Origin: Prevotella sp.
GTDB taxonomy: Bacteria > Bacteroidota > Bacteroidia > Bacteroidales > Bacteroidaceae
NCBI GenBank assembly: GCA_017458005.1
Contig: JAFTGH010000019.1
Coordinates: 1 to 64,000, forward strand
Length of the DNA stretch: 64,000 nucleotides
Reading direction: 5' to 3'
Each line of letters opens with the position of its first letter. The first letter of the stretch is position 1. The position numbers and the translations under genes were made by a program. Below the pieces are notes generated by a model. It saw nothing but the letters and a program-made list of their open reading frames with translations, was not told where the DNA came from and did no database searches. Shown piece after piece: positions 26,134-36,597 of this stretch.

Positions 26134-26571
26134 ATGAAAGAAGAAGAGGAAATCATCGTCGAGCCACAAGAAGATAACAGCAAAAAGGCTCTAGAAGAGA
26201 CTATCAAGAAAATCAAGGAGACCGCAAGCGAGGAAGACCCTCGCCCTTCGCAGCAAGTCAATCTCCGGACTATTCTTGGTGGTGACATCCTCACTGCCGA
26301 AATGGTACGCTCACAAATCTGGCTGTTTGTGCTTATCGTTGCCTTCACCATCGTCTATGTCGCCTTCCGCTATCAATGCCAGCAAGACATGCAGGCTATT
26401 GACAAACTAGAGACAGAGTTGAAAGACGCCAAGAACAAAGCACTCGCCGCCTCCAGTACCCTTACTGAGAAATGCCGTGAGAGCCACGTGCTTGAGATAT
26501 TGAAACAAAACAAGGACTCGCTGTTGCATATTGCCGACCAGCCGCCTTATATCATACAAATCCCAGAATAA
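26134..26571 (+). CDS. ftsL: FtsL-like cell division protein
   Basis: A 145-residue bitopic protein: a charged cytoplasmic part of about 65 residues, one transmembrane segment (IWLFVLIVAFTIVYVAF), then a short periplasmic coiled coil with heptad-like Leu/Ala spacing (AIDKLETELKDAKNKA). The FtsL family is poorly conserved in sequence; position between rsmH and ftsI is the main evidence. FtsL joins FtsB and FtsQ to activate septal synthesis. The cytoplasmic tail is longer than in E. coli FtsL. Confidence 0.78.
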   Translation: MKEEEEIIVEPQEDNSKKALEETIKKIKETASEEDPRPSQQVNLRTILGGDILTAEMVRSQIWLFVLIVAFTIVYVAFRYQCQQDMQAIDKLETELKDAKNKALAASSTLTEKCRESHVLEILKQNKDSLLHIADQPPYIIQIPE

Positions 26572-26580
26572 GAGAACGTC

Positions 26581-28728
26581 ATGAGTAAATTCGACAATGA
26601 TAAAGTAATGCCGCGCTACATGGCTATAGCCGTAGTGCTCACCATTATAGGACTTGCTGTTATCGGCAAGGCGTTCTATATCATGACGGCTAAGAAGCAA
26701 TACTGGACAGATGTCGCCGACCGTCTGAAACGCGACAGTGTCAGTGTGAAGCCCAAACGCGGAAACATCCTCAGCAGCGACGGGCAGATTATGGCAAGTT
26801 CCATTCCTGAGTATAAGATATATATGGACTTCAAGGCCGGCGGAGAGGAGAAAGACTCCATCTGGCAGGAGAAAGTGGACTCTATCTGCATGGGGCTCCA
26901 TGAGATTTTCCCGCAGAAGACCGCCGAGGAGTTTAAGAGGGACCTGGAGGAGGGACGGCAGAAGAAATCCCAGCACTGGCCCATCTGGCCGCGCCGTATC
27001 GACTATAACACCTATACAGAAGTGAAGCAACTGCCTCTTTTCTGCTTGTCGAAATACAAAAGCGGTTTCCATGAGGAGGAATTCAATGCCCGCCGCCACC
27101 CCTTCGGCTCACTGGGAGAGCGCACCATTGGCTCTATGTTTGGCGCAAAAGACAGTGCCCGTCTTGGACTGGAACTTGCTTTCGACTCCACCTTACGTGG
27201 TACTCCCGGATTAACCAATAGGCGTAAGATCTTAAATAAGTACATGAACATACCCGTCACCATGCCTATCGACGGTTGTGATATCGTGACCACCATAGAT
27301 GTCAACATGCAGGACCTTGCCGAGCGTGCCGTCATCGACGAGTTGAAACTGATAGGCGGTGACCTCGGCGTTGCCATCCTCATGGAGGTGGAGACGGGCG
27401 ACATCAAGGCAATTGTCAACATGACCCGCTGTCCGGATGGCGAGTATCGGGAAGTGAAGAATAATGCCGTGGCTGACCTGCGTGAGCCTGGCTCTGTCTT
27501 CAAGACCGCCTCCATCCTCGTTGCCCTCGACGACGGTGTCGTTGACACCACCTATCGTGTAGAGACGGGTGGCGGCGTATGGCCGATGCATGGTCGTGAG
27601 ATGAAAGACCACAACTGGCGGCGAGGTGGCTATGGGAATATCTCGCTCCCACGTATCCTGGAAGTCAGTTCAAACATCGGTGTGAGCCGTATTATCGATG
27701 AGAAATACGGAAGCAGACCTGAGAAATTCATTGAGGGCATCTACCGCACAGGACTTGCCGCCGACCTCAAACTCCCCATCAAGGGCTATGCTCGCCCTCA
27801 CATCCGTATGCCTGAGAAAGACAAATACGGACATTGGACGAACTGGAGTAAGACGGCGCTCCCTTGGATGTCTATTGGCTATGAGACCCAGATTCCACCC
27901 ATTTCCACCGTCACGTTCTATAACGCCATTGCCAATGATGGAGTCATGATGAGACCCCGCTTCGTGAAATGTGTCATGAAAGACGGGAAAGTGGTCGCAG
28001 AGTTCCCTCCTGAGAAGGTGATGGAGCGAAGGATTGCCAAGCCGCAAACGGTCAAGACGATGCAGACCATTCTGGAGCATGTCGTCAGTCAGGGACTTGG
28101 AAGAAAGGCTGGCTCACGCATGTTCAAGGTAGCAGGCAAGACTGGTACGGCACAGATTGCAGAAGGAGGTGGGTATAAGACAGGAACGGTCAAATACTGG
28201 CTTTCTTTTGCCGGATACTTCCCTGCTGACGACCCACGCTACACCTGTATCGTCTGTCTGAAGAAATCAGGACTCCCCGCCTCTGGCGGTGGTATGAGTG
28301 GTGTGGTATTCCACCATATTGCGGAGGGTGTGATGGCACGTAACCTGAAATTAGACGTAAAGGACGCTCACGACAGCACCTCTATCAGTATTCCTGATGT
28401 GAAGGACGGCAATATTCTGGAAGCCGACTATGTCCTCTCCCATTTAGGCATCAAGACAAATCAGTCGTGGAGCGGATCGTATGCCAATGGCAATCCTATC
28501 TGGGGAAAGGCGGAACGCAAGCCTAGTCTTGTTGCCTTGCAACAGGCGAAAGTAGAGAAGAACGTCACCCCTAACGTTATTGGCATGGGCGCCAAGGACG
28601 CCGTCTACCTGTTAGAAAGCCAAGGACTAAGGGTAAGACTTCATGGCAGGGGCAAAGTGAGGAGCCAGAGTTATCCTGCGGGCAAGCAAATTGCGCCAGG
28701 AAGTGAATGTGTGCTGAATTTAGAATAA
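26581..28728 (+). CDS. ftsI: Septal penicillin-binding protein (transpeptidase FtsI/PBP3) with PASTA domain
   Basis: The 715-residue protein cross-links septal peptidoglycan. It has one N-terminal transmembrane helix (residues 13-36), a PBP dimerisation domain, and a transpeptidase domain with SVFK (Ser305 nucleophile, Lys308), VSSN and VAGKTGTAQ motifs. A C-terminal PASTA domain starts near VTPNVIGMGAKDAVYLLESQ. PASTA domains are not on E. coli FtsI but are usual in Bacteroidota homologues. It lies 9 nt after ftsL and 22 nt before murE. Confidence 0.93.
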   Translation: MSKFDNDKVMPRYMAIAVVLTIIGLAVIGKAFYIMTAKKQYWTDVADRLKRDSVSVKPKRGNILSSDGQIMASSIPEYKIYMDFKAGGEEKDSIWQEKVDSICMGLHEIFPQKTAEEFKRDLEEGRQKKSQHWPIWPRRIDYNTYTEVKQLPLFCLSKYKSGFHEEEFNARRHPFGSLGERTIGSMFGAKDSARLGLELAFDSTLRGTPGLTNRRKILNKYMNIPVTMPIDGCDIVTTIDVNMQDLAERAVIDELKLIGGDLGVAILMEVETGDIKAIVNMTRCPDGEYREVKNNAVADLREPGSVFKTASILVALDDGVVDTTYRVETGGGVWPMHGREMKDHNWRRGGYGNISLPRILEVSSNIGVSRIIDEKYGSRPEKFIEGIYRTGLAADLKLPIKGYARPHIRMPEKDKYGHWTNWSKTALPWMSIGYETQIPPISTVTFYNAIANDGVMMRPRFVKCVMKDGKVVAEFPPEKVMERRIAKPQTVKTMQTILEHVVSQGLGRKAGSRMFKVAGKTGTAQIAEGGGYKTGTVKYWLSFAGYFPADDPRYTCIVCLKKSGLPASGGGMSGVVFHHIAEGVMARNLKLDVKDAHDSTSISIPDVKDGNILEADYVLSHLGIKTNQSWSGSYANGNPIWGKAERKPSLVALQQAKVEKNVTPNVIGMGAKDAVYLLESQGLRVRLHGRGKVRSQSYPAGKQIAPGSECVLNLE

Positions 28729-28750
28729 ACATTAATATAATAAGGTATCT

Positions 28751-30208
28751 ATGAGATTAAGTGAACTGCTTAAGTATGTCAAGCCCATTTGCGTCATCGG
28801 TGATGAGGATATCAACATCACGGGTGTTAATATTGATTCCCGAAAGATAGAACAGGGACATCTGTTTGTTGCCATCAAGGGAACCCAGACAGACGGGCAT
28901 AAATTCATCCCCAAGGCATTGGAGTTAGGAGCCTCTGCCATTCTCTGCGAGGATTTACCTGAAGAGAAAACAGAGGGAGTCACTTACATACAAGTCGCTT
29001 CCACAGAGAGCGCCGTGGGACCTGTGGCTACCGTCTTCTTTGGCGAGCCCTCCAAGAAACTCAAGTTGGTAGGTGTGACAGGAACGAACGGGAAAACGAC
29101 TATTGCCACCTTATTATATAATATGTTCCGCAAATTCGGACATAAATGCGGATTACTCTCTACTGTCTGCAACTATATCGAGGACGAGGCGATACCTGCC
29201 GACCACACGACACCTGACCCTATTGAACTGAACCGTCTTCTGGGTAAAATGGTGGAGGCAGGATGTGAGTACGCCTTCATGGAGTGCTCCAGCCACGCCA
29301 TCGCCCAACAGCGCATTGGCGGTCTTGTATTCGCAGGGGGACTTTTCACCAACCTGACCCGCGACCATCTGGACTACCATAAGACTTTCGAGAACTATCG
29401 CGATGCCAAGAAAGCATTCTTCGACGGGCTTCCCAAAGAGGCCTTTGCCATCACCAACGCGGACGACAAGAACGGTTCTGTGATGGTACAGAATTGTAAG
29501 GCAAGGATCAAGACCTACTCCACCCGATCAATGGCTGACTTCCGTGCCCGCATCATTGAATGCCACTTCGAGGGCATGTATCTGGAGATTGACGGCAGAG
29601 AGGTCGGAGTACAGTTTATTGGAAAGTTCAATGTCAGCAACCTGCTTGCTGTCTATGGGGCTGCCGTGATGTTAGGCAAGAAACCAGAGGACATCCTTAT
29701 TATCTTAAGCACGCTCAAGAGTGTGGCGGGCAGGTTGGAGCCTATCCGCTCTAAGGAAGGAGTCACTGCCATCGTCGACTATGCCCATACGCCAGATGCC
29801 TTGGAGAATGTCCTGAATGCCATCCATGAGGTCTTGGACGGGAAAGGCGGACAGGTCATCACCGTATGTGGTGCTGGCGGAAACCGAGATAAAGGCAAGC
29901 GCCCGTTGATGGCGCAGGAAGCGGCAAAACAAAGCGACCGGGTGATCATTACCAGTGACAACCCTCGCTTTGAGGAGCCACAGGACATCATCAACGACAT
30001 GCTGGCAGGTCTTAACGCCCAACAGAAGAAGAAGACCATCAGTATCACGGACCGTAAGGAGGCTATCCGAACGGCAAGTATGATGGCACAGAAAGGTGAC
30101 GTGATCCTTATCGCAGGAAAAGGACATGAGGACTATCAGGAGATTAAGGGTGTCAAGCATCATTTTGACGACCGTGAAGTAGTACGTGAAATCTTTGAAA
30201 ACCAATAG
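28751..30208 (+). CDS. murE: UDP-MurNAc-tripeptide synthetase (meso-diaminopimelate-adding)
   Basis: This 485-residue cytoplasmic ligase adds the third amino acid to UDP-MurNAc-L-Ala-D-Glu. The ATP loop is [14 protein letters not shown], and the DNPR motif in [11 protein letters not shown] marks meso-diaminopimelate as substrate rather than lysine. This agrees with dapB in the same window. It lies between ftsI and mraY, 3 nt before mraY. Confidence 0.95.
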   Translation: MRLSELLKYVKPICVIGDEDINITGVNIDSRKIEQGHLFVAIKGTQTDGHKFIPKALELGASAILCEDLPEEKTEGVTYIQVASTESAVGPVATVFFGEPSKKLKLVGVTGTNGKTTIATLLYNMFRKFGHKCGLLSTVCNYIEDEAIPADHTTPDPIELNRLLGKMVEAGCEYAFMECSSHAIAQQRIGGLVFAGGLFTNLTRDHLDYHKTFENYRDAKKAFFDGLPKEAFAITNADDKNGSVMVQNCKARIKTYSTRSMADFRARIIECHFEGMYLEIDGREVGVQFIGKFNVSNLLAVYGAAVMLGKKPEDILIILSTLKSVAGRLEPIRSKEGVTAIVDYAHTPDALENVLNAIHEVLDGKGGQVITVCGAGGNRDKGKRPLMAQEAAKQSDRVIITSDNPRFEEPQDIINDMLAGLNAQQKKKTISITDRKEAIRTASMMAQKGDVILIAGKGHEDYQEIKGVKHHFDDREVVREIFENQ

Positions 30209-30211
30209 ACT

Positions 30212-31486
30212 ATGTTATACTATCTGTTTAGATTCCTTGAGCAATTCAACATTCCAGGGGCACATATCTGGTCGTATATCTCTTTCCGTGCCCTACTCGC
30301 CCTCATCCTCTCGTTGATGATCTCCGCATGGTTTGGAGAGCGGTTTATCAAATGGATGAAACGCCGTAACATCTCTGAGACCGCGCGTGATGCGAGTATC
30401 GACCCCTTTGGCGTGGAGAAGAAAGGTGTTCCCACCATGGGAGGCATCATTATCATCGTGTCGATTCTGGTTCCTGTACTCCTTTTAGGACGCATGCGTA
30501 ACATCTATTTAATCCTGATGATCGTTACTACCATCTGGCTGGGATTCCTGGGCTTTATGGATGACTATATCAAGATTTTCAGAAAGAACAAAGAGGGACT
30601 GAAAGGTAAATACAAGATTATCGGACAGGTATCTATCGGCTTCATCGTAGGACTCGTCCTATGGCTTAGTCCTGACGCTGTCGTACGTGAGAACATCTCC
30701 GTACCCCAACAGAACCGACAGGAGGTCGTCGTCAAGCATAAGGCAGAGAATGTGAAGTCATTACAGACGACCATTCCTTTCTTCAAGAACCACAACCTGA
30801 ACTATTCTGACATCATGTCGTTCTGCGGGAAATACAAGGTGGCGGCAGGCTGGGTCTTGTTCGTGCTCATGACGATCTTCGTGGTCACCGCAGTCAGCAA
30901 TGGAGCCAACCTCAACGACGGCATGGACGGTATGTGTGCGGGAAACTCGGCGATCATAGGAGTCGCTCTGGCGATCTTTGCCTATGTGAGCAGCCACATC
31001 GTCTACGCAGCCTATTTTGACATCATGTACATTCCCGGCTCTCAGGAACTGGTCGTATTTCTCAGCGCATTCATTGGTGCCATGATAGGATTCCTCTGGT
31101 ATAACGCATACCCAGCACAGGTGTTCATGGGCGACACAGGGTCGCTGACCATTGGCGGCATTATCGGTGTTTGCGCCGTTATCGTCCATAAGGAACTCTT
31201 GCTTCCCATCCTGTGTGGCATCTTCTTCGTGGAGAGTCTCAGCGTCATTATCCAGACCCAGTGGTTTAAGATACAGAAAAGGAAGGGAAAGCGTGTTCGC
31301 GTCTTCCGTGCTACGCCCATCCACGACACATTCCGTAAACTGGACTCACAACTCGACGCGACGAGTACCTACATCCTAAAGGGATGGCCTCACCGACCGT
31401 TCCATGAGTCAAAGATCACCATCCGTTTCTGGATTACCACCATTATCTTAGTAGCATTAACCATTATAACATTAAAAGTAAGATGA
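30212..31486 (+). CDS. mraY: Phospho-MurNAc-pentapeptide transferase
   Basis: A 424-residue polytopic inner-membrane enzyme that moves phospho-MurNAc-pentapeptide onto undecaprenyl phosphate, making lipid I. Catalytic motifs are FMDDYIKIF and NLNDGMDGM, and a C-terminal RVFRATPIHDTF segment carries the conserved His. About ten membrane helices can be traced. A periplasmic or loop insertion around residues 155-200 (VVRENISVPQQNRQEVVVKH) makes it longer than E. coli MraY (360 residues), as is common in Bacteroidota. Its stop overlaps the murD start by ATGA. Confidence 0.95.
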   Translation: MLYYLFRFLEQFNIPGAHIWSYISFRALLALILSLMISAWFGERFIKWMKRRNISETARDASIDPFGVEKKGVPTMGGIIIIVSILVPVLLLGRMRNIYLILMIVTTIWLGFLGFMDDYIKIFRKNKEGLKGKYKIIGQVSIGFIVGLVLWLSPDAVVRENISVPQQNRQEVVVKHKAENVKSLQTTIPFFKNHNLNYSDIMSFCGKYKVAAGWVLFVLMTIFVVTAVSNGANLNDGMDGMCAGNSAIIGVALAIFAYVSSHIVYAAYFDIMYIPGSQELVVFLSAFIGAMIGFLWYNAYPAQVFMGDTGSLTIGGIIGVCAVIVHKELLLPILCGIFFVESLSVIIQTQWFKIQKRKGKRVRVFRATPIHDTFRKLDSQLDATSTYILKGWPHRPFHESKITIRFWITTIILVALTIITLKVR

Positions 31487-32814
31487 GCAGAATCGTCATA
31501 TTAGGGGCAGGAGAGAGTGGAGCCGGTGCGGCTGTCCTCGCCAAGAAAGAGGGTTTCGACGTGTTTGTCAGTGACATGTCGAAGATCAATGAGAAATACA
31601 AGAAGTTATTGAACGACCACCAGATAGAATGGGAGGAAGGTCAGCATACTGAAGATAAGATCCTAAGTGCCGACGAGATTATCAAGAGTCCTGGCATTCC
31701 TGATACGGCACCTATGATCGTGAAGATCAAGGAGAAAGGGATTCATATCATCAGTGAGATAGAGTTTGCGGGAAGATACACCAACGCGAAGATGATCTGT
31801 ATCACAGGATCGAATGGCAAGACCACCACGACGAGCCTTATCTACCATATTTTCAAAGAGGCTGGCTATGACGCAGGACTCGCAGGAAATATTGGAAACT
31901 CCCTTGCCTTGCAGGTGGCAGAAGACCCGCACGAATACTATATCATAGAACTGAGTTCTTTCCAGTTGGATAACATGTATGACTTCCGTGCCAATATTGC
32001 CATCTTGCTGAATATCACGCCCGACCATCTGGACCGTTATGACTTCTGTATGCAGAACTATGTAGACTCCAAGATGCGCATCATCCAGAACCAGACGACG
32101 CAAGACGCGTTTATCTATTGGAACGACGATCCTATCATCAAGAAAGAACTGGAGAAATACAATATCCAGTCCATCCAGTATCCCTTCTCTGAGTTGAAGG
32201 AGAAAGGAAGTATTGGTTATATTGAGGAGGGGCAATACAAAATAGAGAAGCCCGAGCCTTTCAACATGGAGCAGGAAGCCCTCAGTCTGACGGGCAAGCA
32301 TAATATCTACAACTCCCTTGCCGCTGGTATCGCCACCAATATCGCTGGTATCAAGAAAGAGATCATCCGCAAGTCTTTGGGCGACTTCCCTGGCGTTGAG
32401 CACCGATTAGAGAAAGTATGCACCGTCAGAGGCGTTCAATACATCAACGACTCCAAAGCGACAAACGTGGACGCATGCTGGTATGCCTTAGAGGCGATGA
32501 AGACCAAGACGATACTCATCATTGGCGGTAAGGACAAGGGCAACGACTACGAGCCCATCAAACCATTGGTAAAAGAGAAATGTGCGGGATTAGTATATCT
32601 TGGAGCAGACAACCAGAAACTGCATGACAATTTCGACGACATGGGAATCCCTGTACGGGACACACACTCCATGAAAGAGTGTGTCGAGGCTTGCTACGAA
32701 CTTGCCGAGCCTGGTATGACAGTCCTGCTGAGCCCATGCTGTGCCTCCTTTGACCTCTTCAAGAACATGGAGGACAGAGGCGAGCAATTCAAGGAACTGG
32801 TTAGAAATCTATAA
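31483..32814 (+). CDS. murD: UDP-MurNAc-L-alanine--D-glutamate ligase
   Basis: The 443-residue protein adds D-glutamate to UDP-MurNAc-L-Ala. Visible are the Rossmann start VILGAGESGAGAAVLA, the ATP loop CITGSNGKTTTTSLI, the LNITPDHLDRY motif and INDSKATNVDA near the C-terminal domain. It overlaps mraY by 4 nt and is 3 nt from ftsW, so translation is tightly coupled. Confidence 0.95.
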   Translation: MSRIVILGAGESGAGAAVLAKKEGFDVFVSDMSKINEKYKKLLNDHQIEWEEGQHTEDKILSADEIIKSPGIPDTAPMIVKIKEKGIHIISEIEFAGRYTNAKMICITGSNGKTTTTSLIYHIFKEAGYDAGLAGNIGNSLALQVAEDPHEYYIIELSSFQLDNMYDFRANIAILLNITPDHLDRYDFCMQNYVDSKMRIIQNQTTQDAFIYWNDDPIIKKELEKYNIQSIQYPFSELKEKGSIGYIEEGQYKIEKPEPFNMEQEALSLTGKHNIYNSLAAGIATNIAGIKKEIIRKSLGDFPGVEHRLEKVCTVRGVQYINDSKATNVDACWYALEAMKTKTILIIGGKDKGNDYEPIKPLVKEKCAGLVYLGADNQKLHDNFDDMGIPVRDTHSMKECVEACYELAEPGMTVLLSPCCASFDLFKNMEDRGEQFKELVRNL

Positions 32815-32817
32815 CGT

Positions 32818-34059
32818 ATGAACAAGAAGATAGGCAATATTTTTAAAGGGGACAAGGTCATCTGGATGGTGTTCTTCTTCCTTTGCATGATCAGTATTGT
32901 GGAGGTGTTCTCCGCCTCCAGCAACCTGACCTATAAGAGCCATAACTACATCGGTCCTATTGTCTATCACACAGGGACTATCATTTTCGGTGTACTTGTC
33001 GCCATCATCACCCTGAACATCCCTTGCAGGTTCTTTAAGTTGATGACACCTTTCCTCCTGCTGATCAGCGCAGTCACGCTGCTATGGGTACTCATCGGCG
33101 GACAGACCATCAATGGAGCCAACCGTGTCATCTCGCTACTTGGATTCACCTTCCAGCCCTCCGAGATTGCCAAAGGAACCATTGTCCTGGCGACAGCACA
33201 GATTCTCAGTGCCATGCAACGGGAGACGGGAGCCGACAGGAAGGCATTCAAATGGATTCTCTGGATCACACTGCCCACTTGTTTCCTTATCGGATTGGAG
33301 AACCTGTCTACGGCAGCCTTGCTGTTTGCCGTTGTTGTCCTCATGATGTTCATCGGACTCGTTCCGCTCAGGCAACTGGGAAAACTGGTCGGTATTATCG
33401 GACTGTTCGTGTTCTTTGCCATCTCCATGGTAATGCTGGTCGGACATGACACAACAGGACAGGAGACAGTACAAACAGAGCAGACTGACCAGCCGAGGAA
33501 AAAGAACAAACTGGAGAAAATGCTCCACCGTGCCGACACCTGGAAAGGGCGTATCCTGAAATTCGGCAAGAATGACGTGACACCTCAAGAGTACGACCTG
33601 GACAAAGACGCACAGGTGGCACACGCCAATATCGCTATCGTGTCAAGTAATGTCATCGGAAAAGGTCCTGGACAGTCTGTAGAGCGCGACTTCCTCTCAC
33701 AGGCGTTCTCCGACTTCATCTACGCCATCGTCATTGAGGAGTTGGGAATCCTCGGGGCTACCTTTGTGGTATTCCTATACATCATCCTGCTGTATCGCGC
33801 GGCACGTATTGCCAGTCGGTGCGAGAACAACTTCCCTGCTTTCCTGGTCATGGGACTTGCCCTTCTTCTGGTTGTACAAGCGGCATTCAACATGATGGTT
33901 GCCGTAGGACTGGCTCCCGTGACAGGACAGCCACTGCCCCTGATCTCCAAGGGTGGTACGTCGACCATCATCAATTGCGCCTATGTAGGGGCTATCCTCA
34001 GCATCAGCCGCTCGGCGAAAATGAAGAAAGAAACCGTTGACGCAAAAAATATCGAATAA
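32818..34059 (+). CDS. ftsW: SEDS-family septal peptidoglycan polymerase FtsW
   Basis: A 413-residue polytopic membrane protein with the SEDS hallmarks FQPSEIAKGTIVLA and GQPLPLISKGGTS, and the IVIEELG motif in the last large loop. FtsW polymerises lipid II glycan strands at the septum, paired with FtsI. A charged extracellular stretch (QTDQPRKKNKLEKMLHRAD) lies between helices in the second half. It sits between murD and murG as usual; a possible extra promoter follows it. Confidence 0.94.
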   Translation: MNKKIGNIFKGDKVIWMVFFFLCMISIVEVFSASSNLTYKSHNYIGPIVYHTGTIIFGVLVAIITLNIPCRFFKLMTPFLLLISAVTLLWVLIGGQTINGANRVISLLGFTFQPSEIAKGTIVLATAQILSAMQRETGADRKAFKWILWITLPTCFLIGLENLSTAALLFAVVVLMMFIGLVPLRQLGKLVGIIGLFVFFAISMVMLVGHDTTGQETVQTEQTDQPRKKNKLEKMLHRADTWKGRILKFGKNDVTPQEYDLDKDAQVAHANIAIVSSNVIGKGPGQSVERDFLSQAFSDFIYAIVIEELGILGATFVVFLYIILLYRAARIASRCENNFPAFLVMGLALLLVVQAAFNMMVAVGLAPVTGQPLPLISKGGTSTIINCAYVGAILSISRSAKMKKETVDAKNIE

Positions 34060-34085
34060 CATTCGCCAAAAAGAAATTTAATTTG

Positions 34086-34093
34086 TAATTTTG
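34086..34093 (+). promoter_or_regulatory. Possible internal -7 box between ftsW and murG
   Basis: TAATTTTG matches TAnnTTTG in the 59-nt gap before murG, the longest gap within the dcw cluster. It may supply extra transcription of murG-ftsZ. No good -33 box is seen. Confidence 0.5.
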
Positions 34094-34118
34094 CAAGGCA
34101 CTATTATATATAAGGTAT

Positions 34119-35234
34119 ATGGGTAAGGATTTAAGAGTGATTATCAGTGGAGGCGGTACTGGCGGGCATATTTTCCCCGCAGTGTCAATTGCCAACGCTA
34201 TCAAGGCTTTACGTCCCGATGCTGACATCCTGTTTGTGGGGGCATTAGGACGCATGGAGATGCAGCGTGTTCCTGATGCTGGGTACAACATCAAAGGTCT
34301 GCCCATCTGCGGATTCGACCGCAAGAACTTACTGAAGAACATCAAGGTCCTATACAAGATATGGAAGAGCCAGCGAATGGCGAAGAAGATCATCAAGGAC
34401 TTCAAGCCACAAGTGGCTGTGGGCGTAGGCGGCTATGCCAGTGGTCCCACGCTCAACAAAGCGGCATCGATGGGTATTCCCTGTCTTATCCAGGAACAGA
34501 ACTCCTACGCCGGTGTTACCAATAAACTCTTGGCGAAGAAGGCGGAGAAGATCTGTGTCGCCTATGACGGCATGGAGCGTTTCTTCCCTGCGGAGAAGAT
34601 CATCAAGACGGGAAATCCCGTCCGTCAGTCACTCTTGGAGACCACGATCTCCCAGGAGGAGGCTATCCGCTCGTTCCACCTCGACACCAACAAGAAGACA
34701 ATCCTCTTGGTGGGCGGAAGCCTTGGAGCGCGCACCATCAATGAGAGTGTCATCCGCCATTTAGACCATATTCGGAACAGCGGTGTACAGTTTATCTGGC
34801 AGACAGGTAAATACTACCATGCACAGATTCTGGAGCAGTTGGAGAAGGAGGGAAAGCCCGAGAACCTCATCGTTACTGACTTCATCAGTGATATGGGCGT
34901 GGCTTACAAGGCTGCCGACCTGGTCATCAGCCGCGCCGGTGCCAGCAGTATCTCTGAGTTCTGCCTCATCGGCAAACCTGTCATCTTGGTACCAAGTCCC
35001 AATGTGGCTGAGGACCACCAGACGAAGAACGCCATGGCACTGGTCAACGTGGATGCCGCCCTCTACGTGAAAGACAGCGAGGCTCCCGCCATCTTACTCC
35101 CACTGGCGATAGATACCGTCAAGGACGAGGAGAAACTGACGTCTTTGAGAGAACATATACTGAAACTTGCGTTACCCGACTCGGCGGAGATTATCGCCAA
35201 AGAGGTTATCAAATTAGCAAACAATGGAGAATAA
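34119..35234 (+). CDS. murG: UDP-GlcNAc:lipid I N-acetylglucosaminyltransferase
   Basis: This 371-residue peripheral membrane enzyme makes lipid II. Motifs are the N-terminal glycine loop ISGGGTGGHIFPA, VGVGGYASGP, LLVGGSLGARTIN and SRAGASSISE, typical of GT28 glycosyltransferases. Its last 11 nt overlap murC. Confidence 0.95.
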   Translation: MGKDLRVIISGGGTGGHIFPAVSIANAIKALRPDADILFVGALGRMEMQRVPDAGYNIKGLPICGFDRKNLLKNIKVLYKIWKSQRMAKKIIKDFKPQVAVGVGGYASGPTLNKAASMGIPCLIQEQNSYAGVTNKLLAKKAEKICVAYDGMERFFPAEKIIKTGNPVRQSLLETTISQEEAIRSFHLDTNKKTILLVGGSLGARTINESVIRHLDHIRNSGVQFIWQTGKYYHAQILEQLEKEGKPENLIVTDFISDMGVAYKAADLVISRAGASSISEFCLIGKPVILVPSPNVAEDHQTKNAMALVNVDAALYVKDSEAPAILLPLAIDTVKDEEKLTSLREHILKLALPDSAEIIAKEVIKLANNGE

Positions 35235-36597
35235 AGATATCAAGGCTGTATACTTCATAGGAGCAGGGGGCATCGGAATGAGTGCCATCGCCCGTTACTT
35301 CCTTTGCCAGGGACTTGTTGTCGCTGGCTATGACAAGACACCCAGTGACCTGACCCGTCAACTGGAGAAAGAGGGCATGCTGATCCATTACGAGGAGAAC
35401 ATCGACGCGATTCCTGCCGCCTGCAAGGATTCTGACTCCTGTCTGATTATCTATACGCCAGCCATACCCGCTGAGCATCAGGAGTTACAATATTTCCGTC
35501 AGAACGGTTTTGAGATCCAGAAACGTGCCCAAGTCTTGGGCATGCTCACCCAGCGCCATAAGGGACTCTGCGTGGCTGGTACGCATGGGAAGACAACCAC
35601 CTCCACGATGTGCGCCCATATCATGCACCAGAGCCATCTGGACTGTAACGCCTTCTTGGGTGGTATCTCCAAGAACTACGGCACCAACTATATCCTTTCC
35701 GATTCCGACTATGTGGTCATTGAGGCGGATGAGTTCGACCGCTCCTTCCACTGGCTCCGCCCTTGGATGTCGGTCATCACCTCCACCGACCCTGACCATC
35801 TGGATATCTACGGCACTAAAGAGGCGTATCTGGAGAGTTTCCGCCACTACACAGAACTTATCCAGCCCGGTGGTGCCCTTATCATCCATCGTGACCTGGA
35901 GATGAAAGAGCAACTGCAGAAGGGCGTTGCCCGTTACGACTATGCGCTGAACGAGGGTGATTTCCACGCGGAGAATATCGTGATTGACAATGGTGAGATC
36001 ACTTTCGACTTCATCTCGCCGATAGAGAATATCCCACACGTAGCACTGGGGCAACCCATCCCCATTAATATCGAGAACGGAGTGGCAGCAATGGCGATGG
36101 CACAATTGGCGGGATGCACGGCGGAGGAGATTCGTCGTGGCATGGAGACCTTCAAAGGGGTTGACCGCCGCTTTGACTTCAAACTGAAGAACGACAAGAT
36201 CGTGTTCCTCAGCGACTATGCCCACCATCCCAAGGAAATCTACCAAAGTGCCAAGAGTATCAGAGAACTCTACCGCAACAGGAAGATCACCGCTATCTTC
36301 CAGCCCCATCTGTATACCCGCACCCGTGATTTCTACAAAGACTTTGCCGACGCGCTGAGTCAACTCGACGAAGTCATCCTCACAGAGATATACCCAGCCC
36401 GTGAGCAACCCATTGAGGGTGTCACCTCTGAGTTAATATACAACAACCTCCGCCCTGGCGTCGAGAAACAGATTGTCCGTAAGGACGATGTCCTCGACCT
36501 CGTCAAGCACCGTGACTTCGATGTACTGATCGTCCTCGGGGCAGGAGACTTAGACAACCAAGTGCCACAGATCACAGAGATTCTACAGAAGAGATGA
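35224..36597 (+). CDS. murC: UDP-N-acetylmuramate--L-alanine ligase
   Basis: The 457-residue ligase adds L-alanine to UDP-MurNAc, the first step of stem-peptide assembly. The FIGAGGIGMSAIAR Rossmann start, the ATP loop VAGTHGKTTTSTM and the SDYAHHPKEI motif are clear. It overlaps murG by 11 nt and ftsQ by 4 nt. Confidence 0.95.
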   Translation: MENKDIKAVYFIGAGGIGMSAIARYFLCQGLVVAGYDKTPSDLTRQLEKEGMLIHYEENIDAIPAACKDSDSCLIIYTPAIPAEHQELQYFRQNGFEIQKRAQVLGMLTQRHKGLCVAGTHGKTTTSTMCAHIMHQSHLDCNAFLGGISKNYGTNYILSDSDYVVIEADEFDRSFHWLRPWMSVITSTDPDHLDIYGTKEAYLESFRHYTELIQPGGALIIHRDLEMKEQLQKGVARYDYALNEGDFHAENIVIDNGEITFDFISPIENIPHVALGQPIPINIENGVAAMAMAQLAGCTAEEIRRGMETFKGVDRRFDFKLKNDKIVFLSDYAHHPKEIYQSAKSIRELYRNRKITAIFQPHLYTRTRDFYKDFADALSQLDEVILTEIYPAREQPIEGVTSELIYNNLRPGVEKQIVRKDDVLDLVKHRDFDVLIVLGAGDLDNQVPQITEILQKR